NCBI GenBank assembly: GCA_030068145.1
Contig: JAPJBO010000038.1
Location: 237,001-301,000 of the forward strand
Length of the DNA stretch: 64,000 nt
Reading direction: 5' to 3'
Origin: Diplonema papillatum
Taxonomy: Eukaryota > Euglenozoa > Diplonemea > Diplonemida > Diplonemidae
A model generated the notes under the pieces. It was not told the DNA's origin. It searched no databases and saw nothing but the letters and a program-made list of their open reading frames with translations. The translations under genes were made by a program, and so were the position numbers. Shown here piece after piece: positions 10,936-22,049 of this stretch; position 1 is the first letter of the stretch, and each line of letters begins with the position of its first letter.

Positions 10936-11469
10936 CTCCCGCACTTAGTTGTAGTCGCAGGCACAAAAAAAAGCTTACATAAAGCTGGGGTTAGAGAGGG
11001 TGTGTCCGAGTCCCGAAAAGCGGGTATGCCACAACCAAAACGCGTGTCAGAGGGTGTGGACCGCCCCACCTGTAAATCCAGGGTCCCTGGGCCCCGGGTT
11101 AGCGCTAGGGTCCAGGCCCACGATATTCACGCTGTCCAAGGATGGAATCGTCAATATTGCAACAGGCGGAGAGCAAGACGAGAAGAAATCAAGGAATAAA
11201 CTTGATACGCAGTCGTGGATTTACCGTAGGGGCCAGAGCCTGAAAACCTCGTTCAGGTTTCGTGGCTCTGTCGAAAAATTCATTCCGAGGACGTTTTTGA
11301 ACGCTTTTGAATCCGTTGAGCTCAAGGACAGTCTGGGGCCCTGGAATGGAATAGTAGACGAATTGCATCTCGTGCATAGAGTCTTTTCTTTGGTAATCGT
11401 CCAGGGCCAAAAACCCTGGACATTTTTTCCAGGGCCCGGGCCCCGAGTTACAGGTACCCCTGGCCCCGC
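10936..11469. other. no gene recognised
   Basis: Only short frames without domains are seen. A GC-rich palindromic stretch (CCAGGGCCCGGGCCC) lies near 11428. Confidence 0.35.
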
Positions 11470-11597
11470 CCCCGTCAGGTGGGCCAGGCTAGATTCGGGG
11501 CGGCTCCCTGGGAGGGACGTTCCAGGGCCTCTCCCCACGCACCCTGTACGTGTTCTCGTGGTCATCGCTACCGCGCTGACCTTTCCGAGAGAGAGCT
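11470..11597 (-). repeat. dispersed repeat E, inverted copy
   Basis: Reverse-complement relative of the stretches at 15795-15935 and 30620-30815. All contain GTCAGCGCGGTAGCGA next to a CT run, then CGAGAACAC and GGGGAGAGGCCCTGG. Here the CT run is reduced to three units. Confidence 0.65.
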
Positions 11598-11978
11598 AAG
11601 CCGGACCATCCCCATCTCCTGGAACTGCATCGAATTTCCAGCCTGCCGGCAGCAGGACACCTTGTCCAGGTGGGTAGCGTCACCTCCCTGATGCGAGCTG
11701 ATTGCCGGATGGATGCGGGCAACTGCACCTTTGTACCACTGACCCCCTCTGGGTGCTTCCAGGTTACGCGCAATCGGGTTTGAAACATGATGATTAATAT
11801 CAAGAGCCCGCACCCACGCGGCGTTGACTGCTAAGCTGAAACTGCCACTGTTTATCACAGTGCATCACGGTCCACCACGGTCTGTCAGGTCCATCTCTAT
11901 CTCCTAGAGCTGCACATAATTGCCTGGAGGTGTTATTCGGTTTTTCACGGTCTATCAGGAGGGGTTGGACCGGCTAGC
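11594..11978. mobile_element. MITE family C, copy 2, interrupted
   Basis: The inverted ends (GCTAAGCCGGACCATCCCC and GGGGTTGGACCGGCTAGC) enclose a family C body. That body is split near 11646 by about 200 bp of another repeat (family D, 11648-11828). The C body resumes at CTGTTTATCACAGTGCATC, so D entered C. Confidence 0.7.
11648..11828. repeat. repeat D, copy 1, nested in MITE C
   Basis: About 180 bp shared with 56546-56726. The stretches CATCAGGACACC/CAGCAGGACACC, GGATGCGGGCAACTGCACCT, CTCTGGGTGCTTCCAGGTTA and CCCGCACCCACGCGGCGTTG keep their order. No frame is seen. Confidence 0.7.
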
Positions 11979-14736
11979 GAGAGAGTGAAAGAGCTGACTC
12001 CCGGATCAGTATTTTCTTCCACTCAACGAAGTGCGTCATCAACTTCTGTTACAAACAAACAAAGGTCGCCAGACCCACCCCAATGCTCGTCCTTCGGGAT
12101 CGACGGTAGCACAAACAAAGGGTCTCCGGTCCTCATGTTGTCGTCTCGAACCTCCCTTCCTCTCTTTTTTGTGATTACGAAGACACCGTCCCTCCCCCAT
12201 AGTAGAAGCTCCAGAAAAAGATAGAATCGCTGGAAACCCACAAAGTATCAGGCAAACACCAGCAACCACCAAACGCCCGTAAATTCGGAGCAAGCGCGAA
12301 GAATTTGAAGTTCCGTGACGAAACATTGTGGCGGCTTGCAGTACCACCTGTTTCGTCATCTTCACCCACAAGGTTTTGCGGCTATTGTGGCTGGAGTTTT
12401 TTTCCTTCGTGCCCAGGGCTGACACCAATTCTGCCGACACGAACTTTTTCCCCAAGTTGTCATGCGGCTTTGGACCCCAATTTCCTGGGTCACGGAAGAA
12501 AATGTTTGTAGCCTCAAGAGCCGCAATGTATGGCGGGTAAATGTTGAGGTTATTCGTTGTGCTTATTCTGACCACGTAGTGAGAAAGTTGTTTGACAGAC
12601 GCTAGCGTCCGACATTTCGCACGCGCGTCGCAGTTGTTGGGTGGTATTGACAAAGAGTTCATCGGACACTCGGATGAGCTTCTTTACTTCACCGTCGCAG
12701 GTTCCCAATCGCACTTTCACAGTGCCAGTGGCCTTCAAATAATCAACACCCCGTGACAGGTAAAGAACGGCGGTCAGGGAAAAGTGGGGGAAAATGGGCT
12801 ACTGGTTGTTTATTGTGTGGGTGCTTTTGTCTGATCTTGAGGATGGAAATGATACTGCACTCGCGGGAAATCCTGCCGTGCCAGTCAGTTTGATTCATCC
12901 GTGCCACTATGCCACAAGGTTATAGATCTGATGCGAGCCCTACCATAGGCTTTGTTGAGCGTCCTCGACGTTCATGCTTTGCGCAACTCTTGCAGGTGGT
13001 TCCTCGCAACTTTTGTTTGTGCGCACTTCCTTCAAACCTGTTTTGTTCATCTAACGGGAGTGAGGAAAGTACGCTGCCATCGATCTGTTTTTGTTCTTGA
13101 CAAATTGCATTTGTTAGTCACGACATCGTATGTGGCTAGCCACAGTGGAAACAAACCAAGAGAAAGCAAACCTTTCGAGGTCTGCGTGTTCACAGTTCTG
13201 ATGATCTATAATTGTTGGACCAAGTTAGGGCAGACAAGAGACAAAGCACTTGCGCAGCAACAATCTTTGTGGGCAGGGAACTGGTAAGGGTTGGCGGGGT
13301 TTTTTTTCGGCCCATGTCCGCGCGCGCGTAATTTTTTGGAAACCCCCGGGAAAAAAAACTTTTGCCAAAAAAAAACTTTTGGGATCTGTGCATTGGAACC
13401 GGTCGTGAGAGCGACTGCAGGCGTAGTCACGAGCGTGTCCGGCTCGGGAAACGTCGAAAACCTGTTCATCACACCGATACTTCACGGCGATGTAAATTGC
13501 GTAGTCGTTGTTTACCTCAGTGTGTATTGACTTTGAAGCCGACTATGCCCGGTGCTGGGTTGGTGCGCTGGGCAAGCAATATCGTGCTACTTTGACGTTG
13601 GTGTCAATCTAAACAGCAAGATTTGCGTAGCTTTAGCCAGCTCCTGCTGGACGCAGTCGAAGCACGGGATCCAAGCACAGCCTCAGTCTCGAAAGTGTGC
13701 GCTGTCTTTCCGGCAAGGCATGTCGGGACTGGGGGAAGGAATCCAGACAAGTTAAGTCACCTGGACAACACAGCCGAACAGGCTGGGTTTAGGGGGGCGC
13801 AGAGCAATCACTTTTGGTGCGATTATCACACAGAACCAGTCCGGGGCAGTGCACGCGTCTATGCCTTCCGACGCCTGAAACAGCTACTAGTAGGGACGTA
13901 TCTGAGACTCGGCTGAGGAGGCATTGAAAGGACGCGGGGCAAGCGATGCGTTCACGGTGCTTGCGACATAATGCACGGGCAATGCCTTGTGTCGCGGTAT
14001 ATTTGCGAAGAAAAAGGCACTCGTCGTCTGACAGTCTAGACCGCACATCCCTGAGCAAAACTGCCTTCGTTGCACACGGCGTCTAACCAATTGCCGTGTG
14101 CTAGAAGCACCTGCCCTCCGTGTGGATGTCGAGACATCACTGGTCTCTTTCGATGTGGGTGAGGTACATCTTGTACAGTCCGGCGCCGTTTGTTATGCAT
14201 GAGAAGGTGGCCACTGGCTAAAGCTTGCTGACAGGAGGGTCGGCAGAGTACCGACAAACTCCGTTTACACCAAGCAGGGCATCTTTGTGTACTCGGGTTA
14301 TATCGACAAAGCCCTACACCCAAAGTGACGGTGTCGACGTCCGCCTTTGGGGGTTTCAACAGCAGACCGCCGCAGAAGCCGCGAGAGCAACCATCCTTGC
14401 ACAAGGTGGAGGAAAGCAGAAGTTGAAGTTCACCATACTATCTGCGGGTAGCTGGCGCTTAATCTCGCCGATGAAAATGCCACCGACCAGCCGTCAGTTG
14501 GCTCTCGCACGAGGACCGTGACATCTCAATGTGGCATGTCAGAAGAGAGATACAAGATTGACGGACACCCGCACAATCGACAGTCCTCTGGGTCACTGCT
14601 TTATCGTTCGCGGCGTACCCAGCGAACCGCGATCTCGAGTTCAAATCCGAGTGTTTTTTCTCCTATGGCATCGACTATCCTCTGCAGCCTTCGACTATGG
14701 ACAGTTTTGTCGAAACACACCCCGCGCGACGTTCCC
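11979..14736. other. 2.7 kb without recognised genes
   Basis: All frames are short and lack recognisable domains. Homopolymer-rich sequence lies near 13300-13385. No RNA gene was recognised. Confidence 0.4.
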
Positions 14737-14870
14737 AAAGTTTGGACCCAAAATTTGGACCCAAATTTGGACTCAAAATTTGGACCCAAACTTTGGACCC
14801 AAAATTTGGACCCAAAATATGGACCCAAAATTTGGACCCAAAATTTGGACCCAAAATTCGGACCGCCGAA
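14737..14870 (+). repeat. minisatellite, ~12-13 bp unit
   Basis: About ten tandem copies of AAAATTTGGACCC with point changes. The array is open in several frames on both strands because of its short unit. Those frames are not taken as genes. Confidence 0.85.
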
Positions 14871-15244
14871 AAACCCCGGTCTTGTAGCCTGTGGTGCTCC
14901 CGCCGTCCTGAACGATCGTATCTGCACAGCCTATTATTGGAAGCGGATGTGCTTTCCCGATCGTCTTCAGCACGCTCGCAGAACGGAGCATCGTCGCCAC
15001 AACAGCCGTTGGTATAAAGAGCTTGGTGCAGACCTCAGAGTCATCACAAGCGGATGCACGTGGTTGTGCAGGCGAGGCGTGTGGTTGCGTCTGCTCCACG
15101 CGGTCGCAACCCGTATGCCATTCCGGTTGGACCTACAGCCAGTACAGTAGTGGCATACCAGCCGTTTCTTTTGAAAGGAAACGGTGTTTCCATACACCGC
15201 CAAAAAGATTCCTTGCTAATTGTAGCACCCCACGTATTGCATAC

Positions 15245-15570
15245 GTAATGCAATACGATATAGTTACGGGTATTCAACCTGCGCAAACCATAAGCAGCAC
15301 CACAAATTCGCGAAAAGAGACGGTACCAAGAAGACAGACAGTCACCTACTGCGGCACCATACTGAGGAGGGCCTACCGTAAGTGAGGTATGTGGACAATG
15401 GCCGAAACCACCAATGACCAACAACCAAGGTACCCACCGATCCTCTTACCTCGTGTAACCACCACTCTTACGACACTCAGAGCACAAGGATATCTTCCCA
15501 TAACGACGAAGGTACACCCGGAGACTTTAAAACCCCGGAGTTTCAAGCGAATTTTCACTCTAAAAGAAGG
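15245..15570 (+). repeat. dispersed repeat J with tail module K, copy 1
   Basis: About 325 bp shared with 59958-60288, including ATTCAACCTGCGCAAACCAT, CACCTACTGCGGCACCATAC and TCTTCCCATAACGACGAAGG. It ends in a K module (GGAGACTTTAAAACC then GTTTCAAGCGAA). The block joins two otherwise different neighbourhoods. Confidence 0.75.
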
Positions 15571-15794
15571 AAACGGAAACTGAACCGGAAACGAATCTTT
15601 CAACGTTTCCATCCTACATAGCCCCCCCAGTAGCACAGGTGGGTGCGGTGGGACGGCCCCCGGCGCCTGGCCGAATAATAATTTGTTGGCCACTCACTCC
15701 TGCATGTTGCGAGTTTCCCCAGACGAAAGAAGACAAAATACCCGCGTTTCGCGTAACGTCGACCCCAACATCAACTGTCTTTCTCTCTTTCTCT

Positions 15795-15925
15795 CTCTCT
15801 CTCTCTCTCGGAAATGTCAGCGCGGTAGCGACGATGACAGCGAGAACACATATAGGTGGGAGGGGAGAGGCCCTGGGACTGCTAGGCGTGACAACCCCAC
15901 ACCCTTTGACTTGTTTTATGTGTTC

Positions 15926-15935
<10 letters not shown>
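15795..15935 (+). repeat. dispersed repeat E, copy 2
   Basis: A CT run is followed by CGGAAATGTCAGCGCGGTAG and CGAGAACACATATAGGTGGG. The same order is found at 30620-30815. Confidence 0.7.
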
Positions 15936-16192
<257 letters not shown>

Positions 16193-17169
16193 TCTCGTAT
16201 TTTTTTATGGCAATTGAAGCTCAATTTGGTTTGAGCCACGCAATGGTACGTGGATACTGTCAGGATTTGGACTTGGGAGGACAGGAAGGGGAATTTGGGC
16301 CGGTATGGCATGGCTGGAAGTGAAAGAAGAAACCAACAGCTGTTGAACACAGCATTGCTGTCAGCCCACGTATTGGCCGCTGGTTTCAGTGGGAGAAAAA
16401 GGTTCAAGAGAAATGCGACCGCTTTTTTGCGATAACCAGTAACCACCTCCTTAGTGAGCATGCTTGTTACAGCTAAAAAGGAACGTTGACAGCGGTTTAA
16501 CCTGAACGCGTACAGGTCAAATCGCACAAATAAACAATGCGTTGTAAGCACGAAAGTGAACGCTGGCAGCGTGTTTGGGAGAAGATTAGCTCACGATCAC
16601 ATTCACTCACTATCATTTGTTTGTACGTGCCGGGGGAGGATTGACCTGCTAGTACATACAACACGCCTCCTCTCCCCCCAAGGTTCGAAGTCCTGGATCT
16701 TGGGAAAAACCTTCACTCTAAAACCCTTCCGAGCACAAGTTTTGGTCCCACACAAATCTATGCAGACTGTGCTCGTCGTCAGAGATTATCCTGCGTGGTT
16801 CAAAACATTATTTCTTCACCAAAATAAAAGTTTTCTCAAAACTGGCCGGTTAAAAAAAGGTTTTTTAAACACGGGAGTTTCTGGCGAAAACTTTTTTGTG
16901 CCTGCAAGGCCAGTGTCACGGAAGCTAGAGGACCCGCAAGACCCACAAGTGGGGTCTACAACAAAGTGGCGATGCAGCAACACGCCCTCGCATACCAGGC
17001 TTACAGGTATCAAAAAAACCTCGCTGGAAAACAAGTCTTTCCGGCCATGCTATAGACTATTCAACCATGATCTTCCCGAATTTCAGGGATTATAATAACC
17101 CCTGCTGGTCGACACCACCAAATCAAGCTTCGTTGGAAAAAAACTTGCAGTGAGAAGCAATCCCAGAAA
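16193..17169. other. no gene recognised
   Basis: Only short frames without domains. A partial K-like stretch (CTTCACTCTAAAACC) lies near 16710. Confidence 0.35.
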
Positions 17170-17440
17170 TCTTGGAAAGGTCCCGTCGAAGATACAAGAA
17201 GAACCTCCCCCGGAGTCCTATTCGATTGCCTCAATCAACTACTTTGTCACCCCTTTCTTAGTCACTAATTCAAGAGTATCCTTTCTGTGGGGGAAAAATG
17301 AAGAACATATAGAAGACCAACACCGCCTCTTGTAGCTGCGACTCAAATACTCCACCTTCTTCTTGCTTTTACCTTCTGCAAGAGTCACAGCAGTCACAGC
17401 AATCAATGTGCGCACGGTGAAGACCGGCGCCCAGCAGCAG
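17170..17440 (+). repeat. dispersed repeat L, copy 1
   Basis: Resembles 42175-42425: AGATACAAGAAGAACC, TCCTATTC-ATTGCC and TCTGCAAGAGTCACA occur in the same order. A short relic of coding sequence could underlie it, as the translated stretch ESYSIASIN/DSYSIAPIN is partly kept. Confidence 0.55.
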
Positions 17441-17447
17441 TAAAGTT

Positions 17448-17660
17448 CGGGCGAAGCTAAGTTCTGGTGAAGCAAAGTTCGGGCGATGCTAAGTTCGAGT
17501 GATGCTAAGTTTGGGCGTTGCTAAGTTCTGGTGAAGCAAAGTTTAAGTGACGCTGAGTTCTGGTGAAGCAAAGTTCAGGCGATGCTAAGTTCTGGTGGCG
17601 CTCAGTTCGGGCGAAGCAAAGTTCGAGCGATGCTAAGTTCGGCCTGTGGTGGCAAGTTCG
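17448..17660 (+). repeat. degenerate tandem repeat (AGTTCGGGCGAAGCTA type)
   Basis: Irregular tandem units of 16-24 bp around AAGTTCGGGCGATGCTAAG and AAGTTCTGGTGAAGCAA. The same family occurs at 59172-59352. Confidence 0.8.
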
Positions 17661-17989
17661 GCGCCAGTACCCGGGGGTTCACCCCGGGTCGCTGCGACAA
17701 TCGAGAGCGCAACTGCACAGTTGTGATTCAACCGGAATTCGGGTCCTTCATGGCACTCGTCTCTGGGCCATCGGCACCGCAGGTAGGCCAGTGACTGTGG
17801 AAGGAGTCATTTGGTAGCAAAGAAGCAGCGGCACAGAAGAGTGTGCAAGGATGGAGGCACGTCAGGCAACTGCGCGGAGGTGGTTCGAACGCGATTTTCA
17901 AGCGTTCAACCGCTCTGGCTGCAGGGCCCGCAGCGCAGCCGATTGCGCAGAGGGTCTGGAAGAAGGTCTTCCTGAGCAAAGCAGCTGCT

Positions 17990-18340
17990 GAAGAAGCCCT
18001 GCGGGAGGAATGTGCGAAGCACGGGTATGGATCCGAACCAGGTCGTCACCAGGGGTGACTGACTGGGCGGACAAGCCGATAAAACTCTCCGCTACCCGCA
18101 CTGTGTCCAGCTGGTCAGGTTCTACTGCCATGTGTTGGCCCGCGTGTTCACGCGAAGGCGCGGCGACGTAGCCGTGCACCGACGACCTGTCCTGGCTGTG
18201 CGCTCCGCTCAAGTGTCGAGGGTGTAGGTCTGTGTTCCCTGGTTTGCTAGGGCTGCCCGGCGAAGGGACGATCCCATGGTACCGCGTGGATGGCGCGATC
18301 GGGCCCACGGCAGCGCAAGCCCATGCCCTCACTGCTGATA
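17990..18340 (+). mobile_element. fragment of a Crypton-like tyrosine-recombinase element
   Basis: The plus strand carries a decayed match to the C-terminal end of the recombinase at 44869-46293: PNQVVTRGD, then PHCVQLVRFYC against PDQVVTMGD and PHCVQPVRFYC. It is followed by the same non-coding 3' region (GTAGGTCTGTGTTCCCTGG and GGGCCCACGGCAGCGCAAGC). The match beyond the coding part shows that an element was copied, and not a host gene. It is old and not functional. Confidence 0.7.
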
Positions 18341-19098
18341 GGACAACCCCCCCCTGCCGCCACACCCCTCCCAAACCCCAATCACTCCTCCCCGTATTTT
18401 CCGTTACCAGTAAATTTGTTGCATTAGAGTGAGTGTCAGGCCTTCGACTACCCTGAGCAACGCACTATACCAGTACAATTCTGTCCAGGAAAAAGCCCCT
18501 GACCTAGCCAACAGGTAAGCTCTGGAGACTACAAAGCGTCTCAAAAGAGATCGTCAACCGAGACAAAAGGACCACACACATACACACACGAACCCCACAA
18601 GGTAAAAGGACGAGCAGGGTCAAGAACATATGAGACGATGCCAACCCCCCCCCCTTTGCACTATGATATTTTTTTTTGACGTCACCACATACTGGCCCCG
18701 AACCCCATCTGTGTGGCCCAAAACGGTCCCAAACGGTTTTTGACGGGTTGAGTCGAGGTAAAGGGGTCTCCGAAGGCCCACGAATGGGCCCAGGTGGGCC
18801 CAGATGGGCCCACCTGGGCCCCGGAGCGGGCACTCAGTGCGAGGGGGGGTGCCCCCAAAATGGGGTCATTTTCAAAGCCTCGCCACTACTCAAGCTAGTC
18901 AAACACCTTCTGGCCTCCAGCGGGAAACCCAGACTACACAACGACAAGATCGGCTGTGTTCCGCTGTAGATAGCCACCAGCGGGTCCTCTTGAAGCCGAA
19001 GAGTGTTCTCAGGGGTCACAGATAGCCCTACTTGGCCACCCAGCCTGCAGCGCCTGCGGTGGGCAGGCACACCTTGTAAATAGAGTGGGTGCAGCAGG
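18341..19098. other. no gene; palindromic GGGCCC cluster
   Basis: The stretch 18785-18825 is a near-perfect palindrome built from TGGGCCCAGG and its complement and could form a hairpin. No gene is recognised. Confidence 0.5.
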
Positions 19099-19681
19099 TG
19101 CACCCTGCCTAGAATCCGGCTTTACCAGCAATACGAATTAAGAATACAGGTTGACCCAGGAAAACGGAAACTAAGAGAGGGAAAATGCCAAAGATCACGG
19201 GTCTGGAGTTCGTGGAGTCATCGGTGAGAGCAATGCAGAAGTTGTCGCCGTTTCATGAGGAAACGAGACGTGGTCAGTCCATGCAGAGACGACTCGTAGC
19301 CAGCAGGACCTTTTGCGAAAAGGCCTCTGGTGAGGACCTGATCGGTTTATTTCTCGCCCTAATGACAGAGGAGGAGAAGGTTGACATCTGGAAGCGCCTT
19401 TCTGGTAGGCTTTCAGAAGCCTTCAACAGCCTTGACGACGAGGCGAGCCGGCGACGCATCGTGAGCGGTTTGGACTGGGCACGTGCCCGGTACAGGGCTG
19501 TTGGAACGGTCGTGGGTGACAATCTCTGGAAGAACCGGGGAAAGGCTGCCGAGATTGGCGTTGACGGGAGGTCCACAGTCGTCATCTTGGTTCTTTTGCA
19601 TTTTCCACCTTATATTCTGCGTTTTCCTGGTAAGCACTGTGTTCTCACAACCGGGTGAAGCCGGATTCTAGGCAGGGTGCA
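19099..19681 (+). mobile_element. 583-bp element with 28-bp terminal inverted repeats
   Basis: The left end (19099-19126) and right end (19654-19681) are inverted repeats matching at 27 of 28 positions; the left reads TGCACCCTGCCTAGAATCCG and onward. The element encloses one frame of 157 codons (19185-19658) whose stop lies inside the right repeat. No second copy was noticed in the window. The ends do not match the other inverted-repeat families here. Confidence 0.75.
19185..19658 (+). CDS. unrecognised 157-aa protein inside an inverted-repeat element
   Basis: The frame starts at an ATG in an A-rich context and reads MPKITGLEFVESSVRAM onward. Composition looks coding-like: charged, probably largely helical, with FLALMTEEEKVDIWKRLSGR and DDEASRRRIVSGLDWARAR stretches. 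The last ~25 residues (VVILVLLHFPPYILRF) are hydrophobic and run into the inverted repeat, so the natural C-terminus may have been lost or replaced. No transposase catalytic triad or other domain is recognised, and the length is far below that of a transposase. It could be a captured host fragment or an accessory protein of a mobile element. Confidence 0.45.
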   Translation: MPKITGLEFVESSVRAMQKLSPFHEETRRGQSMQRRLVASRTFCEKASGEDLIGLFLALMTEEEKVDIWKRLSGRLSEAFNSLDDEASRRRIVSGLDWARARYRAVGTVVGDNLWKNRGKAAEIGVDGRSTVVILVLLHFPPYILRFPGKHCVLTTG

Positions 19682-19717
19682 GGGGGGGGTTTGGCATTTA
19701 CCCATAGAGCCCTTTCT

Positions 19718-19783
19718 CGCTCTAAGAGAACCCATTCATGAACGGTCACACGGAGACCCTAAAACCCGGAATCTCAAGCGTCT
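19718..19783 (+). repeat. tail module K, copy 4
   Basis: Contains CTCTAAGAGAACCCATTCAT, GAACGGTCACACGGAGACCC and a shortened ACCCGGAATCTCAAGCG. Close match to 896-960. Confidence 0.75.
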
Positions 19784-19967
19784 AAAACATTATGGCTCAT
19801 GACCAATTGCCCTTCCAAGTTTAAGGCTTTGGCTCGAACACCTAGCGGGGCTGGGTATGTCAAATTCCACGCTTCCCGTGTATAACGTCGCTCACATACA
19901 GTTACGGCCCTGGGGGGGAGAAGTCGTAAAAAAGAAGCGACTCACCGCCGAGGGCCTTTCGCACGAC

Positions 19968-20711
19968 ATGCCACTTCTGCTCGTCGTCAGCATCGCCGCC
20001 ACGGCCGTCACGTTTCGAATCAGCGCGGACACACAGACCGGAGCAGACGATGTGTACGCCGTCGTCACCGACAAGGACGGAAACAAGGCCACAGCAGTGT
20101 CTTCATTCACCCCAGTGTCGGGCACCACCACCATTTTCAGCGTCGACATCCCGTACCAACCGGATGACGCGAGGGCGGTAGCATTCAATTCCTCGTCCGA
20201 CTGGAGCATTCTCAGCCTTGAAGTTGAAGGGTCGGCCGGGTTTGTGCGGTGGCTAGCCATCTACGGCGTTGAAGTAGTTTCTTCGGCGACCGTGGCGAGT
20301 GGTGACCTTCCGCTCTTTTTCAACCCCGCAATCCCGCCCGTCATCTTGAAGACGGAGACGGCGGACTCGAATGATGCGGATTCCGACGCGCCGTCCATAG
20401 TTACCCTCACTGACGTGTACGGCGATACCTGCCAGTTTATGTACAACCCGCAGAAAACCCGACTGCATCCGAACGATGAGTTTCTTGGGTACACGTGGTG
20501 TCCGAACTGGCTTGGGGGAGACCAGGTGGAGTCGATTCACTTCAACATCCAACTGGTGACGACGCGACAGCGAATGAGCTCAGAGCATACGGACGCTTCG
20601 AGACGGAAGTATTCGACTCACCGTCCATGTACCCAGCCACGCGAGGATTTACGTACGAGACGCCGATGAAAGGCACGGACTTCATGGAAGTTGGGTTGGA
20701 GTTGATGGGCG
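19968..20711 (+). pseudogene. broken member of the surface-protein family
   Basis: The family start is the ATG at 19968 (MPLLLVVSIAATAVTFR, a signal peptide); the frame is also open upstream from an ATG at 19857. The first two PLAT-like modules are intact to about 20550 (QVESIHFN). An internal deletion of about 300 bp then joins this to sequence equal to DDATANELKAYGRF of gene 2 in another frame. Homology ends at 20711 exactly where the 2.5-kb duplicated block begins. The upstream CGAGGGCCTTTCGCACGA matches the leader of genes 2 and 3. No membrane part remains. Confidence 0.8.
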
Positions 20712-21454
20712 TTCACCTTACTGTGCGGTAGACCCGACGAGTAGAAACCAGAACCTGCTGGTGTCCCACCCGACGAAAGCTTTGAGCAGTTGATCGGTGG
20801 GCTCAATGGTCGCCAGCACGTCCCGAAAAGACAAAGAAACGTGACTTCCAGGCATTCGAAATGCCCGGACAAAGCACCACGACGTGTTGACTGGCACACA
20901 ACGCGCGCGCCACAGGCTACAAGACTGGTTTTCCGCGGCGGCGTGAAAGAGGAAGCACGCAATGGGAGAGTGCCTCCCACACTAGAAAGCGGAGCACATA
21001 GCAGTGAGCAACGGGGCACTATTTGTGGAATGTGCGCAACACAAAGCCTTGCATGCAAACAGTTCACAGGCGGACAAAGCCAGCACCTGTTGCACATTCA
21101 TGTTGGGAAGCTCGGCAAGAAGACCTGCCGACCATCTCTCATTTCTTCGTGGGTTTTAGGGAACCCACTACTGTGTCCGGTGCGATGCCAAGGCGATAGG
21201 AGCGCCATGAGCGACAAGCCGAATCTACGGACCAGAGTTTGAATGTGGTCGGAAGCCCGCATTATTCCAGTGTCTGAGACCTGTCACGACATGTTTCTGA
21301 CCTCACCGTGTAGGGATAGCACTGTCGTTTGCACTATGTTTGCTAAGCCATACAAGCTCAGGGACTTTCCCAAGAAACCAACCAAAACCCTCGCAACTCG
21401 GCCTGTCTCGCGAAAACTGGGGTTGCCCAGGTGGTTTGTGTCTGGGCACCGGTG

Positions 21455-21703
21455 GTCACGGTAGTGCCGTGGAACCCCTCGAAAACTCTCAAAACACCCA
21501 GGACTTGGGTCCAGGTTAGGTGGATTTTGTCTAAATCACTAGTCATTTTTACTAGTGCACTAGTCATTTTTACTAGTGCACTAGTCATTTTTACTAGTGC
21601 ACTAGTCATTTTTACTAGTGGCACTAGTCATTTTACTAGTCAAAAAAATTTTGACTATTAAAACCACTAGTCAAAGTCAAAAAAGTCCTTGACTAGTGCA
21701 CCG
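21455..21703 (+). mobile_element. internally deleted derivative of the tyrosine-recombinase element, copy 1
   Basis: The left part (GTGCCGTGG to AGGTGGATTT) matches the 5' flank of the recombinase frame at 44869-46293 read on the minus strand. Then come three to four units of CACTAGTCATTTTTACTAGTG as found just before that frame. The right end (GACTAGTGCACC) matches the other end of that element at 44327. The recombinase is missing. The second copy is at 47935-48163. Confidence 0.65.
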
Positions 21704-21722
21704 TGTAAGATTTTCCCCCCGT

Positions 21723-21895
21723 GCATAAGATGGATAGCCAAACCCCCTTGATTAAGATGGATAACGGGCGAGAATGCCAATCCATCTTAAATACGAGGGT
21801 GAGGTACCCCTGTGTAAGGCGACTACACTGTAGTCTACAGTGCCCTTGATTAAGATGGATACAGCCAAAACCCGAGTTTTGCATCCATCTTATGC
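21723..21895. mobile_element. MITE with GCATAAGATGGAT ends, copy 1
   Basis: Perfect 13-bp inverted ends (GCATAAGATGGAT and ATCCATCTTATGC), with a second inner pair TTAAGATGGAT and ATCCATCTTAA. It lies 155 bp before the start codon of surface gene 2; its duplicate at 48183-48355 lies the same distance before gene 3. Confidence 0.75.
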
Positions 21896-22049
21896 GGGGG
21901 GGGGGGGTAGGTATAAGAAAAGTCCAAAACCTGCCAAACGAATAAAAAGGCTCCTCCTCATCCCTGGGGCAGGGCGGGTTAAACGGATCCGATTGGCCGA
22001 AGCAAAGTGTAGTCTCAACTAGAGGAGGGGCGAGGGCCTCTCGCACGAG
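21896..22049 (+). promoter_or_regulatory. leader region of surface gene 2
   Basis: Contains a pyrimidine-rich stretch ending in an AG (CTCCTCCTCATCCCTGGGGC then AG, near 21951-21972) that could be a splice or trans-splice acceptor. This is followed by GGCGAGGGCCTCTCGCACGA directly before the ATG. The last motif is conserved before the pseudogene at 19968 and before gene 3. The acceptor role is inference. Confidence 0.35.

Noticed and set aside
20740-21240. Possible decayed piggyBac transposase end (FEQLIGGLNGRQ, KRQRN, Cys pairs)
   Set aside because: Only weak pattern resemblance; the expected Cys spacing is not kept in one frame. Left as unexplained sequence within the duplication.
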